DNA of 64,000 nucleotides from assembly GCA_023430315.1 (NCBI GenBank), contig JAEZAW010000239.1, positions 1 through 64,000 of the forward strand, read 5' to 3'. The position numbers and the translations under genes are program-made. The DNA is from Pseudomonadota bacterium. Its GTDB lineage: Bacteria; Pseudomonadota; Alphaproteobacteria; Rhizobiales; Hyphomicrobiaceae. Shown here one piece after another: positions 28,498-38,414 of this stretch; position 1 is the first letter of the stretch, and every line of letters begins with the position of its first letter. A model generated the notes under the pieces. The model was given only the letters and a program-made list of their open reading frames with translations, searched no databases and was not told the DNA's origin.

Positions 28498-28722
28498 TTA
28501 GCCGCCACGAAGCGGGGGGATGAACAGGGTTTCCTCGATGTTCGGATCAAACCCGGACAACAGACGCCCGGGCCCCCCGGACTCTCCTGGCACGACAGCG
28601 CGAAATCCCTTGGCCGCAAGATCCTTGAAGCGGGCTTGTGCGTCGGCCAATGATTGCAGGTCGGCTTTATCGAAGAAATGGCGGCTGTCACCTTGGGAAT
28701 CCATCACTATCTGGACCGACAT
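28498..28722 (-). CDS. small conserved hypothetical protein (74 aa)
   Basis: MSVQIVMDSQGDSRHFFD... and the end DPNIEETLFIPPLRGG are typical of a short alphaproteobacterial protein family without known function. It has a beta-alpha start and a conserved acidic/aromatic tail. GAGGAG lies nine bases before the ATG, and an exact stress-type promoter lies 32 bases upstream. It is the first gene of an operon with the 119-residue protein. Confidence 0.7.
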   Translation of the reverse strand: MSVQIVMDSQGDSRHFFDKADLQSLADAQARFKDLAAKGFRAVVPGESGGPGRLLSGFDPNIEETLFIPPLRGG

Positions 28723-28754
28723 TTGAATGTCTCCTCGCCTACCGTTGCGCAGGC

Positions 28755-28780
28755 AACGTTGCTATTGGCTCCATCGTTCC
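28755..28780 (-). promoter_or_regulatory. sigma-EcfG-type promoter (GGAAC-N17-CGTT), minus strand
   Basis: On the minus strand GGAAC lies at 28776-28780 and CGTT at 28755-28758, with a 17-base spacer. It ends 32 bases before the ATG at 28722. Confidence 0.7.
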
Positions 28781-29594
28781 ATTGGGCGCGTGCGGTTTTT
28801 GTAAGCCCGACGTGGATCGCGCAGGTACAACCAGCAGTCGGAATGTTGCCACGAAGGCGCGATCGAGCAGGACGGCACTGTTCGTCCACGGTCACCCTCC
28901 GGAAGGACTGGGTGTATCTGGCCGTTCTCGAGGCTGTTGGCCATGGCTGCCCGCTCTCGGATTCGTCTTCGCCATGATTTGATGTCCTAAGCAACGCAAT
29001 GCAATAGTTGGCCATGTTGGACAGCCCGGCAGTCGGATGATGGTTGGGGCTTTTTGATGTGCGCGTCCGGCCCGCAGTCTCGCGGTTGTTTCGCTTAAAC
29101 GGTGGGCTTCTCAAGGCGCAGGCGCGTTACAGCCAAAACGATCCGTCAAACACTGAGTGCCGCGTAAACCTCGCTGAGAGTTGTGCGTTCAGCCTTGCTG
29201 AATGTCACGCCGCCGAACCTAAAAAGCCGCCTTCTCTCGGGGACGGCTCAAAAAGTTGCGATGGACGCCGACGATCTTCCATTGGAGGGGGCAGGACGTC
29301 AGAGCGGCGGACATCGCTCCTGCGGACGTTTTATTGACTAAGGGCAACTGCTACGCCGCGGCTAATGCGAGCTGCAGTGTCGGGGCTTGGGGGGCATGGT
29401 CGAGGTCGTCGGACGCGGTGCGTCGACCGCCGCGCTGCCAGTGAAGCGATGCCATCAGGAGATCAATGTCGAGCGTGTGTTGGTACTATAGCTCGGCGAG
29501 CGCGCGCCAAGTAAGGCAGTCCGCGCCTCGCTACTCGAAAATATGCGACGGTGACCAGCTGCATTTTATCTGGGCGCCGGATTGGCATCAAACT
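28781..29594. other. 814-base gap without a supported gene
   Basis: Several frames of 60-130 codons overlap here, but none has a ribosome site, a domain, or consistent composition. It may hold fragments too degraded to name. Confidence 0.35.
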
Positions 29595-30047
29595 CTAGCG
29601 ATCCTGAATCTCCTCCTGAGATCCATTGGCTAAGGTGCGGAGCATTGCTGCTTCCTCCTGAAGTTGATCGACACGAACATTAAGCAGGTCCCGAATGCTG
29701 ACCATGCCGCAAGCGCGGTTGCCGTCGACCACTGGGATATGACGGATGCGGTGTCCATGCATGGCCGAGGCAACTTTTGCCACGTCATCGTCAGGTGAGC
29801 AGGTAATCACGTTCCTCGTCATAATCTCGGATACGGGCAAACTGGAAAGTTCGGTTTTGTGAATGCACAGGCTGTAGGCAACATCTCGTTCTGACACAAC
29901 ACCATCGATGGTGATGCCGTCGTCACTCACGACCACTGCGCCGATGCGCCGCTCACGCAGAAGTCTCGACAGTGCCCCAACACTGTCCGATGGCCTGATT
30001 GTCACAACTAAGGAGCCTTTGCGCTTCAGAATCTCCAACACATTCAT
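29595..30047 (-). CDS. CBS-domain pair protein
   Basis: A 150-residue protein made of two CBS domains: the first around VVTIRPSDSVGALSRLLRERRIGAVVVSD, the second around IMTRNVITCSPDDDVAKVAS and IRHIPVVDGN. It has no catalytic partner domain. Stand-alone CBS pairs bind adenine nucleotides such as AMP or ATP and regulate other proteins. A GGGAGG stretch lies about 12 bases before the ATG. It is monocistronic. Confidence 0.88.
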   Translation of the reverse strand: MNVLEILKRKGSLVVTIRPSDSVGALSRLLRERRIGAVVVSDDGITIDGVVSERDVAYSLCIHKTELSSLPVSEIMTRNVITCSPDDDVAKVASAMHGHRIRHIPVVDGNRACGMVSIRDLLNVRVDQLQEEAAMLRTLANGSQEEIQDR

Positions 30048-30474
30048 GCGCTCGCTGTCCTCCCTCGCATTTACTCAGTGCTAGCTAAATCGTAGCGCTT
30101 GTCATCCCGAGACGCCAGCCTTCGAAGGTGTCCACGTACAACGCCTTTACGAGAAACCCATCTATCGAGCAGAACACGTGGTCGTTACTCGGACTGAGGT
30201 GAGGCGCAGTGATCCGCGGACTTCGGGCGGCCGTTTAAAGTGGGTAGACGACAACTGACCGCGCGTGTGTGCCAGAGGGTGGACGCATAACTCAGCGGAG
30301 ACCGCCAAAGGAGGCTCGAGTCTGTCGAATGGTGTGATGCACGTCATCGACACCGTCATTCTGCCGCCCAAGAAACGAGCTAATGTCGCTACCAGGCATC
30401 ATTGAACCGCGCTTGAGACACTCTGACGGCAAAGACAAATTAATTCTCATCACAATGGACAGGCGGTTTCCGAC
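30048..30474. other. 427-base gap without a supported gene
   Basis: No start signals, hairpins or recognisable fragments were seen upstream of the CBS gene. Confidence 0.35.
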
Positions 30475-30640
30475 CTAGGCCAACGCAAGATCCCCCTGCG
30501 TCTTGTGGTTGGGATGCTCGGCGATCATTGTTGATACGACGCGGAGCAGCAGCGGCTGCAGATGTTTGGTGCGGGCTCGGAACTCTCTCTCGGCATTGAT
30601 CCCGGATTTGCGCCCGACATAAAGACGAAAGGTCGCGCTC
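30475..30640 (-). pseudogene. unrecognised coding fragment
   Basis: A 54-codon frame (GINAEREFRARTKHLQPLLLRVV ... ending TQGDLALA) reads like natural protein down to a TAG at 30475 but has no start codon. Its upstream end runs into a perfect hairpin at 30,628-30,655. It is likely the C-terminal remnant of a lost gene. Confidence 0.3.
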
Positions 30641-30655
30641 CCCCGCGCGACCTTT
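30628..30655. repeat. perfect 11-base-pair inverted repeat
   Basis: AAAGGTCGCGC (30628-30638) pairs with GCGCGACCTTT (30645-30655) around a six-base C-rich loop. There is no T-run on either side, so it is not a typical intrinsic terminator. Confidence 0.6.
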
Positions 30656-30909
30656 CCTAAGAGGGTCGAACCCTGACTATAGGAGTCGGGCAGCCCCCTC
30701 GTGTGGCCGGCCTGAAGGACAGCACCGAGAAGTTCGAACCACAGGATGGAGATATCGCAGAGCTGAGGCTATCACATCCCCCGTTTGTGGGAGGAAAGCG
30801 GCAGCACGCAAATCGTGTCTCGGACAGTACGCTTCTGATCCGGCTTGGGGCATCATTCACGACACGATGTGGCCACGCCCCGAGTTTAGAGCATTACCAG
30901 AATTCCCGG

Positions 30910-31131
30910 TCAGGAAGTCATCACTCTCGCGGAGCGGGCCCTTGTGCGCGTATTGTCGATGAGGTCGGCGAGTTTGATAAGTTTGGCTCCCCAGGGTGCT
31001 CTTCCGATGCGCCATGCGCTCACGGTCATCCGCGCTTTGCGGTTGCCCTTCTCAGCGTCGGTGAGCCGATAGGCGATTTCGCCAACCTCGGCGCCTAACG
31101 CTCCAATGACTACTTGGATTGTCGTCGGCGT
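30910..31131 (-). pseudogene. HD-domain phosphohydrolase fragment
   Basis: The frame reads [20 protein letters not shown], then LIKLADLIDNTRT, and stops with TGA at 30910-30912. This is the C-terminal half of an HD/(p)ppGpp-hydrolase-like phosphohydrolase; KLADLIDN is the conserved segment after the HD metal site. The HD motif itself is missing. It joins directly onto an SDR remnant, so two truncated genes meet here. Confidence 0.6.
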
Positions 31132-31145
31132 GTCTGGCTTCGATC

Positions 31146-31288
31146 AGCTTTTTCGACTCTTCGGCATCCTCGTGCTCTTCCATATACGAAATGAGCACGT
31201 CGGCGCCTTCGCGCGCGTAGGCAATAGTAACGTCGCGGCCGATGCCACTCTCGGCCTGGAATTCATCCGGTATCACCACGGGTGTCAT
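31146..31288 (-). pseudogene. short-chain dehydrogenase/reductase fragment
   Basis: [31 protein letters not shown] is split from the rest of the gene. The SGIGR part of the SDR cofactor loop and the second beta strand are recognisable. The N-terminal GxxxG half and everything after about 50 residues are gone. The closest type is the glucose/ribitol-like SDR group with the EHEDAEE stretch. Confidence 0.65.
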
Positions 31289-31455
31289 TGGCGCTCTCAG
31301 TTCCGGCTCGTTCCACTGGCAAGGAACTGGGGTGGCCGCGTGCGCGCCATGAGCGGGAAAAATCGCCTTATATGCCAGATGTTGGTCGATCAACAGCAAG
31401 CCCAATCAAGGAGAAACAAAATGCGGTGTCTGGGAGGAGCGAGCTACTCGCCTCG

Positions 31456-32496
31456 TCAGATCGCGGCGAATAATGCCGGGGCGGTCCGAGGAAGCTGCTC
31501 GGAGGTGCACTGCCGCGGAGCCTTGTCGGGGCGCCATCGCAAAAGCCGTGTTCCGTGGCGGAAGCGGCGACCGGTGACATGGTCGTACAGTACTTCCACG
31601 ACCAGCTTCGGTCGCAGCGGCCGCCAGTCGGCAGACCGTTCATTGCTCCAGCGACTCGGTCCGCCGGGTGCATCCCCTGTAAATCCCGGCGGAGCTATGA
31701 GCTTTTCAAGCCGCCTCGTCAGAGCGGGCTTATCTCGATCTGAGAGGGAAGACGTAAAGCCGACATGATGCAGAAGGCCTGCGCTATCATAGAGGCCCAG
31801 CAGCAGGGATCCGACATGGCGGCCGCCTGTTTCATAGCGGAGGCCTCCAACGACGCAGTCCGCCGTGCGCTTGTTCTTGATCTTGAGCATGGCCCGCTCC
31901 CCAGGGCGATAAGCAAGATCGAGGCGCTTGGCAACGATCCCGTCGAGTGCAGTATGCCGGCCTTTGAGCCAGCGCTGTGCCGCCGCAAGCTCCTGGGTGA
32001 AGGGAGTGAGCGCAAGCCCTGGGGCCCCATCAAGGGCGTTGAAGAATGCCTCCAATGCCGCGCGACGCTCGATGAATGGGCGGCCCAAAAGCTCTGCCTT
32101 CCCTGAGCGCAGGCAATCGAAGGCTACGAGCGTAGCCGGCGTTTCCGCCGCGAGACGCTTGATACGGCTCTCGGCCGGGTGAAGGCGCATCTGCAAAGCA
32201 TCAAAGTAAAGCTCACCCTCAAGCCGGATAATCAATTCTCCGTCGAGCACAAAACGCTTGGATTTGATTGCCCTCAGGTTGGTCAGCAACTCTGGAAAGA
32301 AGCGCGAGAGAGACTTACCTGATTTTGCCTTGAGCTCGGTGTCGGCTCCATCACGGTAAGCGAGGCAGCGAAAGCCGTCCCATTTGGGCTCATATTGCCA
32401 TCCCTCCTCCCTCGGAAGCGCATCGACGAGTCGCGCCTCCATTGGGACGAGCGCATGGAAATCGAATCTGTCTGACGTGCGGCGAGGTGGTTGCAT
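31456..32496 (-). CDS. ligC: ATP-dependent DNA ligase (LigC-type)
   Basis: About 346 residues. The adenylation domain has the nucleotidyltransferase motif I EPKWDGFR with Lys38, followed by VLDGEL (motif III region), DGIVAKR and LKIKNKRTADCVVGG (motifs IV and V). An OB-fold domain runs from about residue 230, and the ending KLLRWRPDKAPRQC type is seen as RLLRWRPDKAPRQC. It lacks polymerase and phosphoesterase domains. LigC ligases seal nicks and can support end joining or base excision repair. I prefer the ATG at 32496 (GAGG upstream). It follows ku by about 150 bases and is probably co-transcribed from its promoter. Confidence 0.88.
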   Translation of the reverse strand: MQPPRRTSDRFDFHALVPMEARLVDALPREEGWQYEPKWDGFRCLAYRDGADTELKAKSGKSLSRFFPELLTNLRAIKSKRFVLDGELIIRLEGELYFDALQMRLHPAESRIKRLAAETPATLVAFDCLRSGKAELLGRPFIERRAALEAFFNALDGAPGLALTPFTQELAAAQRWLKGRHTALDGIVAKRLDLAYRPGERAMLKIKNKRTADCVVGGLRYETGGRHVGSLLLGLYDSAGLLHHVGFTSSLSDRDKPALTRRLEKLIAPPGFTGDAPGGPSRWSNERSADWRPLRPKLVVEVLYDHVTGRRFRHGTRLLRWRPDKAPRQCTSEQLPRTAPALFAAI

Positions 32497-32647
32497 GAGC
32501 GCGGCCTCAAATTCTAGGGCTCCACTGCCCCGTGGCTTTCGTGTGGGAACGCGCAGAGGCTGGCCGCGATGTTGCAGCTCTTCCGCCAATTCGGCCACCC
32601 GTGCGGGTCGCACGCTGCCCACTTTGCTTATCGTCAGAGCCGCCGTT

Positions 32648-33514
32648 TCAGGCCGCCTTGCGCGCACGCTTCCTGCGCTTGCGCGCAGGAGCCGTCTTCC
32701 TTTCGTCGGACTTTGTTTTCAGTGCCGCGGCTTTCCGGCCTTTGACGCTCTGGCGTAGGGCGTCCATGAGGTCGATGACGTTGCCGCGGTCCTCCCGTTG
32801 GGGGGGCACCTCGATGGTCTTGCCGGATGCCTTCCTCTTCACGAGCTTGCGCAGGGCCAGCTCGTATTCGTCTTTGAATTGCGAGGCATCGAAGCGGCCC
32901 GCCTTACTATCGAGGATGTGGCTCGCGAGCTCGATCATTTCCTTGGCAATGCGCGGGCTCGGGATGCCCTTGAAGAACTCGGCTTCGTCGCGCACCTCAT
33001 AGTCGTAGCGCAGGGTCGTCCCGAGCATCCCTTTGCCCCACGCCTCGACGGCGAGAATATGCTCGCGGTTCGCGAAGACAATGCGGGCAAGTGCAACCTT
33101 GCCTTTGTCCTTCATGGCGTCTCGGATGACGGTGAAGGCCTCCTCGCCGCCTTTGCCCTCGGGGACGATGTAGTACGGGCGCTCGTAATAGCGCTTATCG
33201 ATATCTTCCTCGGGAACGAACTTGTCGATGTCGATGGTATGCGTGCTCTCGACCTCGACGGCCTCCAATTCCTCCGGCTCGATCTCGACATACTTGCCGC
33301 TCGGGAGCTCGTAGCCGCGGCCCTTATCGTCCTTGTCGACGACCTTCCCCGTCTCCTTGTCGACCATCTGCTGGCGCAGGCGGTTACCGGTTTTGCGGTT
33401 GATCTGGTGGAAGTTGGTTTTCTCGGCCTGCGAGGACGCTGGGTAGAGCGCCACCGGGCAGGTCACGAGTGAGAGTTTGAGATAACCTTTCCAGTACGCG
33501 CGGCGGGCAGCCAT
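32648..33514 (-). CDS. ku: Ku, DNA end-binding protein for non-homologous end joining
   Basis: A bacterial Ku of 288 residues. The core beta-barrel begins [20 protein letters not shown]; the ring-forming region includes [20 protein letters not shown], and the C-terminus is a long Lys/Arg-rich tail ([11 protein letters not shown]) that contacts DNA. Ku homodimers thread onto broken DNA ends and recruit LigD. The ATG at 33514 is preceded by GGAGG. An exact stress-type promoter ends 26 bases upstream, back to back with the one for ligD. Confidence 0.95.
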   Translation of the reverse strand: MAARRAYWKGYLKLSLVTCPVALYPASSQAEKTNFHQINRKTGNRLRQQMVDKETGKVVDKDDKGRGYELPSGKYVEIEPEELEAVEVESTHTIDIDKFVPEEDIDKRYYERPYYIVPEGKGGEEAFTVIRDAMKDKGKVALARIVFANREHILAVEAWGKGMLGTTLRYDYEVRDEAEFFKGIPSPRIAKEMIELASHILDSKAGRFDASQFKDEYELALRKLVKRKASGKTIEVPPQREDRGNVIDLMDALRQSVKGRKAAALKTKSDERKTAPARKRRKRARKAA

Positions 33515-33540
33515 CGAACACCTCCGGATGATTTCCCGCA

Positions 33541-33565
33541 AACGCTAAGGGAATGTTTTCGTTCC
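33541..33565 (-). promoter_or_regulatory. sigma-EcfG-type promoter for ku (GGAAC-N16-CGTT)
   Basis: On the minus strand GGAAC lies at 33561-33565 and CGTT at 33541-33544, with a 16-base spacer, ending 26 bases before the ku ATG. Confidence 0.78.
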
Positions 33566-33574
33566 GCCTTTAGT

Positions 33575-33600
33575 GGAACGGACCGTCGCTACAGCCCGTT
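33575..33600 (+). promoter_or_regulatory. sigma-EcfG-type promoter for ligD (GGAAC-N17-CGTT)
   Basis: GGAAC at 33575-33579 and CGTT at 33597-33600 with a 17-base spacer, ending 28 bases before the ligD ATG. Its -35 box is nine bases from that of the ku promoter, forming a divergent pair. Confidence 0.78.
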
Positions 33601-33628
33601 AGGTTCAAGCGGGAAACGTGGGAGCATC

Positions 33629-36253
33629 ATGGCCAAGAGCAAACTAGCCCTCTACCAGCAGAAGCGGGACTTTACGAAAACGGCGGAGCCGAGCGGCAGG
33701 GAGCCGATCGCCCCCGCCGAGTATCCGCGCTTTGTGATCCAGAAGCACGCGGCGACGCGGCTGCACTACGACCTGCGCCTCGAAGTAGACGGCGTGTTCA
33801 AATCATGGGCGGTGACCAAGGGCCCGTCTCTCAATCCTGGTGAGAAGCGACTTGCCGTCGAGACCGAAGATCATCCGCTCGACTACGGGGATTTCGAAGG
33901 CAGGATACCGAAGGGTGAATATGGCGGCGGCACCGTCATGCTTTGGGATCGCGGGTTCTGGGCCGCGGATGGCGACGCCGCCAAGGCGCTGCGCAAGGGC
34001 GAGTTGCGCTTCACCCTCGTCGGCGAGAAGCTGCAAGGCAGCTGGGTGCTCGTGCGCCTCCGCAATGACCGCGAGGGCGGAAATCGAACCAACTGGCTTC
34101 TGATCAAGCGACATGATGGCTATGAGAAGGATGATGTCGACATCCTCGCCGAGGACCGATCTGTCGCGTCCGGGCGCAGTATGGATGAGATTACCGCCGG
34201 CAAAGGCCGCAAGCCCAAGCCCTTCATGCTCGACAAGGCCAAGCGCTTTAATGCGGACGCCGTGTGGCATTCGAACCGCGGCGATGGCAAAGTCGAACGG
34301 GCAGCGAAAAAGGCTGAGAAGCGGAAAGGGAAATCAGGCAAGGGCGCACCTATGCCGCCTTTCATCGCGCCGCAGCTTTGCAAGAGCGTCAGCCGGCCAC
34401 CTTCGGGCCAGGACTGGGTGCATGAAATCAAGCTCGATGGCTACCGCATGCAGCTGCGCGTGGAAGATGGCGACGGCACCATGCGCACGCGCAAAGGCCT
34501 CGACTGGACGCCGAAGTTCGCGGCAATCGCGCAGGGAGCTTCTAGCCTGCCGGATTGTCTGATCGATGGCGAGGTGGTTGCACTCGACCCAAATGGCGCG
34601 CCGGATTTTTCGGCGCTGCAAGCAGCCCTGTCCGAAGGTCGTTCCCATGACCTGATCTACTTCGTGTTCGACCTGCTGTTCGAGGCCGGCGATGATCTGC
34701 GCGACCTGAAGCTGACTGCCCGCAAGGAGCGCCTCGCCGCCCTCCTCGCGCGCAAGGGTCCGCATCACCGCCAGATCCGCTATGTCGAGCACCTCGCAGA
34801 GCCGGGCGATGCGGTGCTCAAATCCGCATGCAACTTGCAGCTCGAAGGGATCATCTCCAAGCGTGCCGACGCCTCGTACCGTTCGGGCCGCACCGAGACG
34901 TGGATGAAATCCAAATGCCGCGCCGGTCATGAAGTTGTCGTCGGCGCGTGGAGTGGCAGCGCGACGAGCCTGCGGTCGCTCGTCGTTGGCGTCTATCGCG
35001 GCGATCACCTTGTCCATACTGGCCGCGTTGGGACGGGATTCAACTCGCGCAACACTGGCAACATCCTGAAGCAGCTCAATGCGCTCAAAACACACAAGAG
35101 CCCGTTCGGCGGCAAGGGCGCGCCGCGCAAGGGCAAGGACTGGACCTGGGTCAAGCCGAAGCTGGTCGCCGAGATCGAGTTTGCGGGCTTCACCGGCGAC
35201 GGCATGGTGCGGCAGGCCGCCTTCAAGGGCCTGCGCGAGGATAAGCTGGCGGGCGAAGTCCGGGCCGAAGTGCCGGTGCCGCCAAAGGACGCCGAACTGC
35301 CCACGCCCGCGCCGCGCGCCACCCGCGTAAAGGGCGGCAGCGAATCCGTCATGGGCGTTGCCATCTCAAAGCCGGACAAACCGCTATGGCCGGCGCCCGA
35401 TGATCTGACCAAGCTCGATCTGGCCCGCTACCTCGAAAAGATTGGCCCGTGGATGCTCATGCATATCAAGGGCCGTCCCTGCTCCATCATCCGCGCGCCG
35501 GACGGTATCAACGGCGAGCGCTTCTTTCAGCGCCACGAGATGCGCGGCATGTCGAATTTGATCTCGGTGACGCGTGTCGAGGGCGATCGCAAGCCCTACA
35601 TCCAGATCGACCGGGTCGAGGGTCTCATCGCGGCCGCGCAAATCGCCGCTATTGAATTTCATCCGTGGAACAACCAGCCGGGCAAGCCGCCGGTGCCGGG
35701 AAGGCTCGTCTTCGATCTCGACCCCGCACCTGAGCTCGGCTTTAGCCACGTCATTGCCGCCGCCAAGGAACTGAAGGAGCGGCTCGAGGCGCTCGGTCTG
35801 GCAACATTCTGCAAGACGACCGGCGGCAAGGGCCTGCATGTCGTAACACCGCTCATCGTACGCGAAAAGGACGGGCTCGGCTGGGACGAAGCCAAGAGCT
35901 TCGCGCAGGCAATATGCGCCGCCATGGCGCAGGACAGCCCCGACAAGTACCTGATCAACATGTCCAAGGCGAAGCGCGTCGGCCGGATCTTTCTCGACTA
36001 TCTGCGCAATGACCGCATGTCGACGGCGGTTGCGCCGCTTTCACCCCGTATGCGGCCCGGCGCGACAGTCTCGATGCCGCTGCACTGGAGTGAGGTGCGG
36101 GCCGGCCTTGATCCTACACGGTTCACAATGTCGAGCGTGCCGACGCTGCTCGCCAAAGGCAAGCCATGGGCTGACTACAGCGAGAGCGAGGTGCTGCTCA
36201 AGGCGGCAATCCAAAAATTCATCAAGCTGGGCAATCGCCAACGTTCGGCTTAG
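33629..36253 (+). CDS. ligD: DNA ligase D (phosphoesterase-ligase-polymerase)
   Basis: 874 residues with the three LigD modules. First a 3'-phosphoesterase (residues ~25-195; [15 protein letters not shown] and the [17 protein letters not shown] loop), then an ATP-dependent ligase (~250-560; adenylated Lys268 in IKLDGYRM), and a C-terminal primase-like polymerase (~590-870; VFDLDPAPE with metal-binding aspartates, and [13 protein letters not shown]). It trims, fills and seals broken ends with Ku. GGGAG lies before the ATG. It is divergent from ku and preceded by an exact stress-type promoter. Confidence 0.96.
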   Translation: MAKSKLALYQQKRDFTKTAEPSGREPIAPAEYPRFVIQKHAATRLHYDLRLEVDGVFKSWAVTKGPSLNPGEKRLAVETEDHPLDYGDFEGRIPKGEYGGGTVMLWDRGFWAADGDAAKALRKGELRFTLVGEKLQGSWVLVRLRNDREGGNRTNWLLIKRHDGYEKDDVDILAEDRSVASGRSMDEITAGKGRKPKPFMLDKAKRFNADAVWHSNRGDGKVERAAKKAEKRKGKSGKGAPMPPFIAPQLCKSVSRPPSGQDWVHEIKLDGYRMQLRVEDGDGTMRTRKGLDWTPKFAAIAQGASSLPDCLIDGEVVALDPNGAPDFSALQAALSEGRSHDLIYFVFDLLFEAGDDLRDLKLTARKERLAALLARKGPHHRQIRYVEHLAEPGDAVLKSACNLQLEGIISKRADASYRSGRTETWMKSKCRAGHEVVVGAWSGSATSLRSLVVGVYRGDHLVHTGRVGTGFNSRNTGNILKQLNALKTHKSPFGGKGAPRKGKDWTWVKPKLVAEIEFAGFTGDGMVRQAAFKGLREDKLAGEVRAEVPVPPKDAELPTPAPRATRVKGGSESVMGVAISKPDKPLWPAPDDLTKLDLARYLEKIGPWMLMHIKGRPCSIIRAPDGINGERFFQRHEMRGMSNLISVTRVEGDRKPYIQIDRVEGLIAAAQIAAIEFHPWNNQPGKPPVPGRLVFDLDPAPELGFSHVIAAAKELKERLEALGLATFCKTTGGKGLHVVTPLIVREKDGLGWDEAKSFAQAICAAMAQDSPDKYLINMSKAKRVGRIFLDYLRNDRMSTAVAPLSPRMRPGATVSMPLHWSEVRAGLDPTRFTMSSVPTLLAKGKPWADYSESEVLLKAAIQKFIKLGNRQRSA

Positions 36254-36352
36254 GGCGCCAATTTCCTGCTTCGGCCACGCATTCGCGCCAGGATGCAGGA
36301 ACCGAGGCAGCCGCCCTGTGTTTGTCGTCATGACGACGCTCCGGATTTGACC

Positions 36353-36520
36353 ATGCTGAATACTCACCTTGTCGACATCATCAAGGAAGAGCTCGGCGCG
36401 TACTGCCGCGACGTGCATCTTGCTCATGTCGCACGCGTAATCCAGGAGTCGCTTGCCTCAGCTGCGCTAGGAGCGGCGCGGGAGCCCACTGATGTGGTCG
36501 CTGCTGAAAAGGGCCGTTGA
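36353..36520 (+). CDS. possible small protein (55 aa) overlapping the YihY gene
   Basis: MLNTHLVDIIKEELGAYCRDVHLAHVARVI... is a helical, protein-like 55-residue frame that ends 29 bases inside the following gene. An imperfect stress-type element (GGAAC-N16-TGTT, 36298-36322) lies 30 bases upstream. No ribosome site and no family are recognised. Confidence 0.4.
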   Translation: MLNTHLVDIIKEELGAYCRDVHLAHVARVIQESLASAALGAAREPTDVVAAEKGR

Positions 36521-37325
36521 GGGGTTTTTCCAGCACAAGAGCGCGCGGCTCGGCGCGGTGCTCGCCTATTATTCCGTGTTCTCCCTCGGGCCGCTTCTTC
36601 TGATCGTCAGCGCGGTCGCAGGCTTCTTCTTTGGAGCCGACGCTGTACGCGGTTCGCTCACCTCTCAGTTTCGCAGCATTGCTCGGTGAGACTGGGAGCC
36701 AGGCGGTCGAAGCAATGTTCAAGGGCGCGGAAAGCGCGACGGGGGCGGCATTGCTGCCGTGTTCGGCATCGGCCTTCTCATCGTGGCCGCATTTGGCGTC
36801 GTGGTGCAGCTACGAGACGCGCTGAATACCATCTTCGAAACCAAAGAGCCGGACGATGCAGGCATTACCTGGTACGCCCGAGTGTATGCGCTTTCCTTCG
36901 CAGGTATCCTCGCGCTCGGCTTTCTCCTCGCGACAGCGCTCGTGGTCAGCGCGGGACTTGCGGCTTTCGCGGCATGGTTCAGCGGGTCCGACGCCCAGAG
37001 TGTGCTGCTCACGGTCATCAATTTCATCATCTCTCTTGGCGACCTGACGCTGCTGTTCTCGATGCTCTTTAAGTGGCTGCCGGACAGGGAGCTCTCGTGG
37101 CGTGAAGTTGCGGTTGGCGGCTTTGCCACGGCGCTGCTGTTCAATATCGGCAAGACAGCCATTGCCTGGTACTTCGGCACGCAGGGTCTTGAATCCACCT
37201 ATGGCGCCGCCGCCTCGATCGTCGTCCTCCTGATCTGGGTTTATTACTCCTCCCAGATTGTGCTCTTCGGGGCCGAGCTCACCCAGGCCAATGCGACGCC
37301 CGAAGCGGGAGGGCGAAAGCGCTGA
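36492..37325 (+). pseudogene. YihY/BrkB-family membrane protein with two compensating frameshifts
   Basis: The N-terminal part (KSARLGAVLAYYSVFSLGPLL and the next helix) is in one frame up to a TGA at 36687-36689. The next ~20 residues (ALLGETGSQAVEAMFKGAES) are in another frame. From about 36,745 the first frame resumes with VFGIGLLIVAAFGVVV and runs to the stop with the remaining helices. Corrected, it is a ~277-residue polytopic protein of the YihY family, whose role is unresolved. The second indel lies in or next to a GGGGG run (gacgggggcggc), so one or both shifts may be sequencing errors. Confidence 0.75.
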
Positions 37326-37689
37326 GACCCTCAAGGCGCGGGGCGGAAAAATCGCCAAGCTTGCAAGGCATGGCGCACGATCCAGCGGAAGCCAGGACGC
37401 GCGCGCAGTTTCGTTGCCGACGATGTCAGCGTTAGCTGCTTATGCAGGAGCCTGGAAAAATGAGGGGAGGAGTGGCAGCACGCCGTCTAACGCGGGCCGA
37501 GGACACGCAACGTCCCCTGTGCCACCACTCCCAAGAAAGAGATGAAGGTCATCTCAGACAATCGCTTTGAGGTGCGTCAAAACGATTGCAGATGCGGCAC
37601 TTTGTAGATGCGAGCTGTGTTACTAAGAGTAGGAGTTGCCACGGCGGCGTAGTTGAACTCAATCCCCGAATGTGAGGCACAGCACCTAG
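37326..37689. other. 364-base gap without a supported gene
   Basis: Short direct and inverted stretches (CAATCG...CGATTG near 37,560-37,590) were noted, but no gene, terminator or promoter match was found. Confidence 0.35.
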
Positions 37690-38055
37690 ATGTGGAACTC
37701 CTCATGGCTGGCCAAGACGGCGTATGTCGTATCGATCCTCAACCTCATGGCACTCCCTGCTGAAAGCAATGAACTGACAAGAGGATACGCCATAGCGGCC
37801 GAGAAATGCTCGCATTGCCATGCCATATCGCACGACGATATCCCGCCTCATGCGATCGTCATCCCGTTCAGGCAATTGTACACGCGGTTCCCAATTTCGA
37901 TGCTGGTCGAGGCCCGAGAGCGCGGTGTGATTGCCGGGCACGATGAAATGCCAATGTTCTCGTTGACGATACCCGATGCGAACGCACTTCTTTCCTATAT
38001 CGACTCACTGGCACCAAATGCTCCTGGGTATGTTCGTAACCAGAAAAATCGATAG
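37690..38055 (+). CDS. small c-type cytochrome
   Basis: 121 residues. An N-terminal signal peptide (hydrophobic residues ~8-24, cleavage near ALPA-ES) is followed by a single haem-attachment motif CSHCH (Cys40, Cys43, His44). A downstream Met-rich DEMPMFSL probably supplies the axial Met ligand. This is a class I, mono-haem periplasmic cytochrome. The partner oxidoreductase is not nearby. The ATG has only a distant GAGG. Confidence 0.8.
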   Translation: MWNSSWLAKTAYVVSILNLMALPAESNELTRGYAIAAEKCSHCHAISHDDIPPHAIVIPFRQLYTRFPISMLVEARERGVIAGHDEMPMFSLTIPDANALLSYIDSLAPNAPGYVRNQKNR

Positions 38056-38414
38056 AGCCACATGCGGACCGTCAGGCCGTTCAGCCATTGAAGGTTACAT
38101 CTCCGTGTAAACCTGTTCGGCGTCCATGTCTTGCGGTGCCATTATCGCCCGAAATGAACGAAAAAATGACCCCTGAAACGGGAAACAGAAAGAACGCTGG
38201 CTCGATGCTTTACGCGAGGCAGAGGTGCGATCGGCTGGCATCTACTCTGACCTACGTTGCGCCTCCGGCCGGCATATGCTGACCACCACGCCGACGCCTA
38301 ATCCGTTAGAATTCGCCTTTGCCGCTCTGAGTGAGAGAATCTTGTGATCTTCCAACGCAACCCCTCCCGCCAACGAGAGTTTGGCAAGATAGATGTTCAT
38401 TCTGAGGGGAAATC
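38056..38414. other. 359-base gap without a supported gene
   Basis: No open frame with a start signal was found, and no hairpin follows the cytochrome gene. Confidence 0.35.

Noticed and set aside
30661..30700. tRNA-like GGGTTCGA stretch on the minus strand
   Set aside because: No acceptor stem, D-arm or anticodon arm could be folded around it.
36660..36760. Programmed frameshifting in the YihY gene
   Set aside because: Two shifts of opposite sign are needed, and no slippery site with downstream structure is evident at the first; mutation or error is simpler.
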